6,217 nucleotides of DNA, taken from Patescibacteria group bacterium. GTDB lineage: Bacteria > Patescibacteriota > Minisyncoccia > Minisyncoccales > DG-74-1. The stretch lies in NCBI GenBank assembly GCA_030016465.1, contig JASEJL010000022.1, forward strand, positions 1,855 to 8,071, read 5' to 3'. This document shows, one piece after another, positions 1 to 4,254 of this stretch. The translations under genes and the position numbers were made by a program. The first letter of the stretch is position 1; the number at the start of each line of letters is the position of its first letter. A model generated the notes under the pieces. It was not told the DNA's origin. It made no database searches and saw only the letters and a program-made list of their open reading frames with translations.

Positions 1-42
1 AGCTTTAACTCTGGCATAATTTTGAGAATTTAAGAACAAATT

Positions 43-56
43 TACTCATGGTGACA
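43..56. repeat. 14-bp direct repeat flanking the toxin-antitoxin module (copy 1)
   Basis: TACTCATGGTGACA occurs here just past the toxin stop and again at 659-672 beyond the promoter region, in the same orientation, 616 bp apart. The two copies bracket the toxin-antitoxin unit, its promoter and the 36-bp palindrome. A chance match of this length in a window of this size is unlikely but not negligible. Confidence 0.4.
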
Positions 57-60
57 TTCA

Positions 61-327
61 TTATGTATAAATGCCGTGGGTCCCAATATCTAAAAATAAA
101 ACCTCGTCGTTATCGAGGAAAATAAATTTGATTCTATAATAATAATCTATCCAAAATACCCAACATTCTTTTTCTTTGCCGAATAAGGGATGTGTTCTTA
201 ATCGTGGGTCAAAAGCATTTGCTTCAAAAATTTTAATTTTCAAAACAGCTTTTCTCTGAATCCTAGGATGAAGTCTTCTAAAAGATCTTTTATAGCGAGA
301 GGAAAGCTCAATGCTTGTAATTCTCAT
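61..327 (-). CDS. RelE/ParE-superfamily toxin, YafQ/RelE-StbE-like
   Basis: An 88-residue toxin, normal length. YKRSFRRLHPRIQRKAVLKIKIFEAN (12-37) is the N-terminal helical hairpin; FDPRLRTHPLFGK (39-51), CWVFWIDYYYRIKF (55-68) and EVLFLDIGTHGIY (75-87) are the core strands. H46, R65 and H84 match positions used by YafQ-like mRNA interferases, so ribosome-dependent mRNA cleavage is expected, by family knowledge. The start codon lies inside the antitoxin end (20-bp overlap), ensuring coupled synthesis. It is complete, with no frameshift or missing core strand. No terminator is visible after the TAA within the window. Confidence 0.83.
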   Translation of the reverse strand: MRITSIELSSRYKRSFRRLHPRIQRKAVLKIKIFEANAFDPRLRTHPLFGKEKECWVFWIDYYYRIKFIFLDNDEVLFLDIGTHGIYT

Positions 328-547
328 ATAACTTTGGATACTCTCTCTTAAGAAAATTCTCTAAAGATTCAATCTTTCCTTCTTTTTTCTCTTTTAAACC
401 TTCCTTGACAATCTCATCGATATATTCTCTTTCCATTTCATACTTTAAGAATTTTTTATATTCTTCTAAATCTAAAATCACCAGGCCTTTTTTGCCAACC
501 ATTCCTCTTGAAATTACTATTGAATTTTTATTCCCTTTATTAGCCAT
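308..547 (-). CDS. Type II antitoxin, Phd/YefM- or RelB-like
   Basis: A 79-residue protein immediately upstream of the RelE-like toxin and overlapping it by 20 bp, the usual antitoxin-first order. Residues 8-35 (NSIVISRGMVGKKGLVILDLEEYKKFL) look like the beta-strand and helix DNA-binding start of this antitoxin class. The rest is a highly charged helical tail (EREYIDEIVKEGLKEKKEGKIESLENFLKREYP) of the type that wraps the toxin. It should bind and neutralise the toxin and repress its own promoter. The ATG at 547 fits the promoter at 590-562. Met16 has AGAGGA directly against it, too close for a good site. Assignment rests mainly on partner and architecture. Confidence 0.75.
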   Translation of the reverse strand: MANKGNKNSIVISRGMVGKKGLVILDLEEYKKFLKYEMEREYIDEIVKEGLKEKKEGKIESLENFLKREYPKLYENYKH

Positions 548-561
548 GGAAATATTAGTAT

Positions 562-590
562 ATTTTACCTTTTTCCAAACATTAAGTCAA
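562..590 (-). promoter_or_regulatory. Sigma70-type promoter of the toxin-antitoxin operon
   Basis: On the minus strand, TTGACT (590-585) and TAAAAT (567-562) are separated by exactly 17 bp, close to consensus. Initiation about seven bases downstream, near 555, leaves an untranslated leader of only about eight bases before the antitoxin ATG at 547. That fits the absence of a Shine-Dalgarno there. Confidence 0.6.
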
Positions 591-611
591 TGCGAGAGAA
601 CACTTTATCTC

Positions 612-647
612 TGTCTCTTGTGGCAGCGATCGCTTCTACAAGAGACA
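612..647. repeat. 36-bp near-perfect palindrome between the pilin gene and the toxin-antitoxin pair
   Basis: The outer arms TGTCTCTTGT and ACAAGAGACA pair perfectly over 10 bp. Inside lies the perfect 10-bp palindrome AGCGATCGCT (625-634), joined by one G-T, one G-C and one C-T position. No T run follows on either strand, so it is not a normal terminator. It ends about 22 bp upstream of the -35 box of the toxin-antitoxin promoter, so a regulator-binding site or a palindromic repeat element are both possible. Confidence 0.6.
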
Positions 648-665
648 TTTGGGTTATATACTCAT

Positions 666-678
666 GGTGACAGGCACC
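666..678. repeat. GGTG-ACAGG-CACC palindromic motif, REP-like
   Basis: A 13-bp element with GGTG and CACC arms around a five-base loop, flanked by CTTTTGCC. This shape recalls REP-like palindromes mobilised by IS200-type REP-associated tyrosine transposases. That link is from memory of such motifs and no transposase is present here. The adjoining TACTCATGGTGACA (659-672) also occurs at 43-56. Confidence 0.4.
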
Positions 679-735
679 TTTTGCCTAATAAATCAGCACT
701 TTTTTTTATTGTTATTTGATTTCCTAAATTTTCTC

Positions 736-770
736 AAAAAAAAACCGTTCTTGTAATTTTATTACCAAGG
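736..770 (-). terminator. Possible Rho-independent terminator after the pilin gene
   Basis: On the minus strand a weak hairpin (CTTGGTAAT, loop AAA, ATTACAAG, one bulged G) overlaps the pilin -1 frame stop and is followed, after five bases, by nine T (744-736). The stem is AT-rich and the gap before the T run is long, so efficiency is doubtful. Confidence 0.3.
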
Positions 771-899
771 ATAACGTCTGTCTCCAAAGGGTAAAATCTG
801 TCCAATATCATCATTACATATACTTTGAGGACACCCGTCTTTTCTAGGACAGTTAACCCAGCTGTCGTTTATACGATTTGGACCCATTGAATAGAGACC
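762..899 (-). pseudogene. Out-of-frame C-terminal end of the pilin-like gene
   Basis: Read from 899 in the -1 frame relative to the pilin gene, there are 45 open codons ending at TAA 764-762. The peptide begins GLYSMGPNRINDSWVN and continues CPRKDGCPQSICNDDIGQ to the end RRYPW. SxGPNxINDS is the type of motif expected after the DDNDN segment of small pilins, and it supplies three more Cys. The natural junction is C127-S-P followed by this segment, so one base is missing or the ribosome shifts near 899-901 (CCGG on the coding strand). The full product would be about 173 residues. Real mutation, assembly error and programmed shifting cannot be told apart here; no classic slippery heptamer is visible. 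Confidence 0.75.
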
Positions 900-1285
900 G
901 GTGAACATCCTCCGCAACATATATTATCATTGTCATCATAGCAGTAATAATTACCCCAAACATCTTTTTCTAGAGCTGACCGAGCAGCTTCTTGAATAAG
1001 ATCTGCCTCAATCAAAGTATCGATTACCCTCTTCCACGTCTCATTGCAAGGATTACTACAAGCAGAACAAAGATCTCCGCGAGGCGGCAATTCTCCATAA
1101 ATTTCCCGATAAGCCTGCATTGCTCTGATTATCTGACCAATTTCTGCTGTCACCTTTCCTACTTTCGCCTTCTCAACCGCTCCCTTCAAACTCACCAAAA
1201 CAATACTGGCCAAAAGCCCAATCATTGCAATCACCACCAAAAGCTCAATTAGGGTAAACCCGGTTAGAAATTTATGATTTTTCAT
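869..1285 (-). CDS. Type IV pilin / pseudopilin-like protein, C-terminus frameshifted
   Basis: A 138-residue prepilin. The short basic leader MKNHKFLTG is followed by FTLIELLVVIAMIGLLASIVLVSL, the type III signal: cleavage after G9, N-methylation at F10, E14 at mature position 5. The hydrophobic helix anchors the protein and packs in the pilus core. The globular part has KDVWGNYYCYDDNDN (107-121), like the DPWG-Y region of GspG-type pilins, and seven Cys (73, 76, 80, 115, 123, 124, 127), suggesting disulfides. The start at 1285 is chosen because AGGAGG (1294-1289) lies just upstream; an ATG at 1297 would place this site inside the gene and has no site of its own. After C127 the frame runs into ten unrelated-looking residues and a stop, while the expected ending continues in the -1 frame (762-899). 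Confidence 0.86.
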   Translation of the reverse strand: MKNHKFLTGFTLIELLVVIAMIGLLASIVLVSLKGAVEKAKVGKVTAEIGQIIRAMQAYREIYGELPPRGDLCSACSNPCNETWKRVIDTLIEADLIQEAARSALEKDVWGNYYCYDDNDNICCGGCSPVSIQWVQIV

Positions 1286-1394
1286 TTTCCTCCTCATAAA
1301 TTTTTGCCAAAAGTATCGTGCTATGTAGCAATGAACTTTTGTCTGAAATTTATTTTGGGTTTTTGATCTTTAATGTTACTTTATGTGTTATGTG

Positions 1395-2471
1395 TTACTG
1401 TTTTCTCAAATACTCAGCGGCTTTTTCAGGTGTAATGGTTGATATTTCCATTCTAGTGCCAATTTCAAAACCAGCCCAGATTCCAGTTTTTGGCAAAATT
1501 GTAAAATGCCAGTGATAGAAGGGGTATTCTTTCCCATCGCAAGGAGCAGTGTGTAAATAAAAGTTATAGGGAGGGTCATTGAGGGCTTTGTAAAGTTTGT
1601 TGAGGACGGTTTTGAAAGCCTCAGCCAACTGCCATTTTTCTTTTTCGGTTATCCTTTCAAAATAAGAAAGGTGTTTTTTGGGAGAAATAATCACCTCAAA
1701 AGCTGCTTTGGAAGCGAAAGGACAGATGGCTAAAAAATCTTTGTTTTCAAAAACAATTCTTTTTTTGACCTTTCTCTCCCAATTATTCATCTGACAATAA
1801 AGACATTTTCGGTTTTGTTTAAAATACTTTTCTGAATTGATTAGAGCTTTTTGTAAATCAATATCAATTAAAGGGCTGGTAATGATTTGGGAGTGAGGAT
1901 GGGGCTGGGAGGCACCCGCTTCCTGCCCCTGGTTGTGAAAAATTGAAACATAATTAACAAATCTTTTTTTCATTAATTCTAAGTACCTTTCCTGATAACT
2001 ATCAATGACTTCTTTAACGTTTTCCACTGGTAATAAAGCTAAGGATTTCTCGTGGTCTCTGGTAATCACCAATTCACAAAAACCAACGGCATTCATTGTT
2101 TGGTATAAATTGCCTTCCATCTTCTTTTCCCATTTTAGGCGCTGAGGCTTCGCCTCATCTCCCAGCGGCAAAAAGGCCGGAAATTTATTAGGAATAACAA
2201 TAGTATTGGGATAGATTAAAACAGGTTTTTCTCGAGTTTCTAGATTACAAAAGGGACATTTCTTTTTTGGAATCTTAATTTCAATTCTTCTCTCTCTTTT
2301 AAACATCTCTGGCCTCTTGGCACGACCTGTGGCAATAACCACCCAATCTTTGCTGGCTAGGTCAAAGCGTAACTCCGATGGAAATTTTACCCTGTTAAAT
2401 AATTTCGCCTTTGACGACATTCCCGCTTTGCGGGATTTAATAGGATGAATTTTTTTAAGTTTTTTAGCCAT
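1395..2471 (-). CDS. galT: Galactose-1-phosphate uridylyltransferase family nucleotidyltransferase (GalT-like)
   Basis: A HIT-superfamily enzyme that exchanges hexose-1-phosphate and nucleotidyl groups, classically UDP-glucose + Gal-1-P to Glc-1-P + UDP-Gal. It has 358 residues. SELRFDLASKDWVVIATGRAKRP (32-54) is the family N-terminus. C72 and C75 (CPFC) with H140 and H191 form the expected zinc site. GASQPHPHSQ (186-195) holds the catalytic H193 and the following Q195. A second CxxC (C223/C226), HWH (320-322) and GFEIGTRMEIS (334-344) complete it. Residues 1-30 are a basic extension beyond the family start. The ATG at 2471 is favoured by AAAAGG five bases upstream, inside the glycosyltransferase end; Met18 is a possible alternative. 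Two short palindromes lie in non-conserved parts. Archaeal and CPR relatives can use other nucleotide sugars, so specificity is uncertain. Confidence 0.87.
   Translation of the reverse strand: MAKKLKKIHPIKSRKAGMSSKAKLFNRVKFPSELRFDLASKDWVVIATGRAKRPEMFKRERRIEIKIPKKKCPFCNLETREKPVLIYPNTIVIPNKFPAFLPLGDEAKPQRLKWEKKMEGNLYQTMNAVGFCELVITRDHEKSLALLPVENVKEVIDSYQERYLELMKKRFVNYVSIFHNQGQEAGASQPHPHSQIITSPLIDIDLQKALINSEKYFKQNRKCLYCQMNNWERKVKKRIVFENKDFLAICPFASKAAFEVIISPKKHLSYFERITEKEKWQLAEAFKTVLNKLYKALNDPPYNFYLHTAPCDGKEYPFYHWHFTILPKTGIWAGFEIGTRMEISTITPEKAAEYLRKQ
2140..2167. repeat. Nested palindrome inside galT (variable loop)
   Basis: TGAGGC and GCCTCA flank a three-base loop (2143-2157), and CGCTG (2140-2144) can pair with CAGCG (2163-2167) outside it. 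It encodes GDEAKPQ in a loop between IPNKFPA and the conserved GFCELVI strand. Confidence 0.5.
2421..2435. repeat. 15-bp palindrome inside galT (N-terminal extension)
   Basis: TCCCGC and GCGGGA flank a three-base loop, AAA on the coding strand. It encodes SRKAG within the basic N-terminal extension that relatives lack. Confidence 0.5.
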
Positions 2472-3186
2472 ATATGCCTTTTATCAAATTCCATCTTATT
2501 TTTAGCAAATCAATGGCCATATTGACTATCCATTTTGGTTTCACCTTGCTTTCGGGGTCATTTCTCCAATAAACCGGAATTTCTTTTATTTTATAACCCA
2601 TTTTTCTGGCAATGATTAAAATTTCCGGGTCAAAAGCAAAACGATTAATTTTACATTTTGGAAAAACTTTCTCCACCACTTCTTTTTTGAAACATTTAAA
2701 ACCGCATTGGGTGTCTTCAATTCTCCAAAGACCAACAATAATTTTTCGATATAATTTAAATCCTTCACCCAAAACGATATGACGGAACCAGGGCTGAGGT
2801 GGATCCAAAACCGCTCCTTTTATATCTCTGGAACCAATAACTATATCGTAATTTTTTTTAAACCAAGGCCACATTTTTTCTATTTGATCAATCGCAGTTG
2901 AATTATCGGCATCAGTAAATAACCTATAATCACCTTGAGCTTCTAACATTCCTTGTCTAACCACTGCGCCCTTGCCTTGATTTATTTTATTGTCAATTAA
3001 CTTTAGATTCCTAATTACAGAGGACATTCCTCTGACAGTTTCGGCTGTCAAATCTTTTGAACCATCATTAACCACAATGATTTCATAATCATAATTTTGC
3101 TTTTTCAAATATTTATCAATCTCTTTTAAGGTTTTTGGTAAGCGTTTTTCTTCATTGTAAGCCGGAATGATAACCGATAAATACAT
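2464..3186 (-). CDS. Family 2 glycosyltransferase, dolichyl/polyprenyl-phosphate glucosyltransferase-like (ALG5/DPM1 type)
   Basis: A 240-residue GT-A fold enzyme expected to transfer a sugar from a nucleotide donor to a polyprenyl phosphate at the cytoplasmic face of the membrane. The order of motifs is SVIIPAYNEEKRLP (4-17), VVNDGSKD (38-45, nucleotide binding), NQGKGAVVRQGM (69-80), the metal-binding FTDADNST (90-97), GSRDIKGA (118-125), RIEDTQCGFKCF (155-166, typical of the ALG5/DPM1 group) and the acceptor-side FAFDPEIL (183-190) with PVYWRNDPESKV (204-215). There is no C-terminal transmembrane segment, unlike GtrB-type relatives. The stop overlaps the start of galT by 8 bp, so the two are probably co-translated and linked in sugar metabolism. 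The ATG at 3186 begins directly at the first beta strand and has only an A-rich leader. The true sugar and acceptor cannot be read from sequence. Confidence 0.93.
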   Translation of the reverse strand: MYLSVIIPAYNEEKRLPKTLKEIDKYLKKQNYDYEIIVVNDGSKDLTAETVRGMSSVIRNLKLIDNKINQGKGAVVRQGMLEAQGDYRLFTDADNSTAIDQIEKMWPWFKKNYDIVIGSRDIKGAVLDPPQPWFRHIVLGEGFKLYRKIIVGLWRIEDTQCGFKCFKKEVVEKVFPKCKINRFAFDPEILIIARKMGYKIKEIPVYWRNDPESKVKPKWIVNMAIDLLKIRWNLIKGIYG

Positions 3187-3189
3187 TTT

Positions 3190-3417
3190 TTATTTTTTTA
3201 TTAAACTTAATTGATTTTTTTTGACTTCTTCAGTAATATATTTTTTTAATTTTTTGCACACATATGCAAAATTTTCTAAAAGAAAATTTTGCTTATGTTC
3301 AAACTTCCCAATTTCTTCTTCTTTAAATCGTAGCAATTTTGATAAAGCTAGTAAAGATTCATTTTTTCTCCGTTCTTGGATTTTTATTTTTATTCGATAT
3401 GAATTTGTTAAAAACAA
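3190..3417 (-). CDS. Small lysine-rich hypothetical protein, doubtful
   Basis: I do not recognise this 75-residue ORF. It would start with TTG directly after an in-frame TAG, has no Met codon and no Shine-Dalgarno. It ends 3 bp before the glycosyltransferase ATG. The product is basic (about one fifth Lys) and predicted mostly helical: YRIKIKIQERRKNESLLALS then FKEEEIGKFEHKQNFLLENF. The spacing faintly recalls FliJ-type coiled coils, too weakly to name it. Residues around HKQNFLLENFAYV are encoded by a long palindrome (3260-3298). Its place between map and the glycosyltransferase, where only short spacers are otherwise seen, favours a real gene or the remnant of one. It could equally be an AT-rich non-coding spacer. 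Confidence 0.38.
   Translation of the reverse strand: MFLTNSYRIKIKIQERRKNESLLALSKLLRFKEEEIGKFEHKQNFLLENFAYVCKKLKKYITEEVKKNQLSLIKK
3260..3298. repeat. Long AT-rich inverted repeat inside the small ORF
   Basis: Arms of 17 bp with a single mismatch (core GCAAAATTTTC and GAAAATTTTGC) surround TAAAA. No T run follows on either strand. Confidence 0.65.
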
Positions 3418-3438
3418 CTAATTTGAATTAATAGAAAT

Positions 3439-4212
3439 CTATATTTTTGTCAATATTCGGCAGTCATTTTTTGTTACAGCTATTGTGTGTTCAAAATGGC
3501 AGGATAAAGAACCGTCAAGAGTCTTATAGCCAAAGCCGTCCTCGGATTTTTTCAATTTCCAATCGCCTACTGTTACCATGGGTTCTAAACAAAAAACCAT
3601 GTTTTCTTTAATTTTTGGTCCGGTATGTCTTTCTCCGTAATTTAAAATTTTTGGCTCTCCATGTAATTCTTTACCAATTCCATGACCACAGAGATCTCTA
3701 ACAACATTAAAGCCCTGACTTTCAACATATCTTTGGATAGTGTTTCCAATATCGCCAAAAGTATTTCCCGGTCTAACTTTTTTTAATCCTCTTTTTAAAG
3801 CTTTCTTTGTCACTCTAATTAACCTTAAAGCCTCCGGATTAAAAGTTACAGGGGGTCGCCCCCTGTAAGTTTTTGTAACAGGGAGGGTAATTGCCATATC
3901 GGTGTGAAAACCCTTATAAAAAATTCCTAAATCAAGAGAGATAATATCGCCTTCCTTTAAAACCCTATCTGAAGGTACGACATGAACAATCTCCTCATTG
4001 ATTGAAGTACAAAGACAAGCTGGGAACCCCTCATATCCTTTAAAAGAACATTTTCCACCAAATTTTAAAATCAAACTCTCAGCGAGCCTGTCTAATTCTT
4101 TAGTGGTAATTCCCGGCTTAACTTTCTTTTCTAACTCTTTCATAATTTTAGCCAAGATTTTACCACCTTCTGCCATTATTTGAATTTCAGCTGGTGATTT
4201 AATAGAAATCAT
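3439..4212 (-). CDS. map: Type I methionine aminopeptidase
   Basis: Removes the initiator Met from nascent proteins at the ribosome using a dinuclear metal centre. The length of 257 residues is normal for the short bacterial type I enzyme without extra domains. All five metal ligands are visible: D94 in SLDLG, D105 in FHTDMA, H177 in CGHGIG, E210 in CLEPM and E241 in FEHTIAV. H77 in INEEIVHVVP matches the substrate-contacting His. The start at 4212 puts ISIKSPAEIQIMAEGGKI at the N-terminus, as in the family; no Shine-Dalgarno is seen. A roughly ten-residue insert (TYRGRPPVTF, 115-124) interrupts the usual FPVGK-PEAQRL junction and is encoded by a perfect palindrome. The gene follows adk by 42 bp in the standard secY-adk-map order. 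Confidence 0.97.
   Translation of the reverse strand: MISIKSPAEIQIMAEGGKILAKIMKELEKKVKPGITTKELDRLAESLILKFGGKCSFKGYEGFPACLCTSINEEIVHVVPSDRVLKEGDIISLDLGIFYKGFHTDMAITLPVTKTYRGRPPVTFNPEALRLIRVTKKALKRGLKKVRPGNTFGDIGNTIQRYVESQGFNVVRDLCGHGIGKELHGEPKILNYGERHTGPKIKENMVFCLEPMVTVGDWKLKKSEDGFGYKTLDGSLSCHFEHTIAVTKNDCRILTKI
3846..3868. repeat. 23-bp perfect palindrome inside map
   Basis: Arms TTACAGGGGG and CCCCCTGTAA (10 bp each) surround TCG. It encodes YRGRPPV at an insertion-tolerant loop of MetAP and is far more GC-rich than its surroundings. A related CCCTGTTAC stretch lies next to it. Confidence 0.75.
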
Positions 4213-4224
4213 TTTATAGCATAA

Positions 4225-4242
4225 TTTCTACGACCGTAGAAA
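4225..4242. repeat. 18-bp palindrome in the adk-map spacer
   Basis: TTTCTACG and CGTAGAAA are perfect complementary arms around AC, giving a stable hairpin in the transcript 12 bp before the map start. There is no T run, so it is not a standard terminator. It could modulate map translation or be a dispersed palindromic element. Confidence 0.6.
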
Positions 4243-4254
4243 ATGTAATATAGT

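Noticed and set aside
405..719. 104-codon plus-strand ORF
   Set aside because: It is antisense to the well-supported antitoxin and crosses its promoter; the peptide has no recognisable pattern.
992..1252. 86-codon plus-strand ORF
   Set aside because: It is wholly antisense to the pilin gene; low-complexity peptide.
1382..1395. Tandem TATGTGT x2 near the galT stop
   Set aside because: Two short units only, no extension and no known role.
1318..1515. 65-codon plus-strand ORF with a hydrophobic stretch
   Set aside because: It runs antisense into the conserved end of galT; the hydrophobicity follows from AT-rich codons.
3221..3421. 66-codon plus-strand ORF opposite the small lysine-rich ORF
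   Set aside because: No motif or ribosome site, and opposite to the direction of every gene in the window.
3998..4183. 61-codon plus-strand ORF
   Set aside because: Antisense to the conserved N-terminal part of MetAP.
3428..4210. 12-bp direct repeat TTAATAGAAATC at both ends of map (3428-3439 and 4199-4210)
   Set aside because: Very AT-rich and short; one copy is the MetAP N-terminal coding sequence, so chance is the simplest explanation.
4219..4250. CRISPR array
   Set aside because: A single repeat-like hairpin with no second copy or spacer; only the resemblance is reported.
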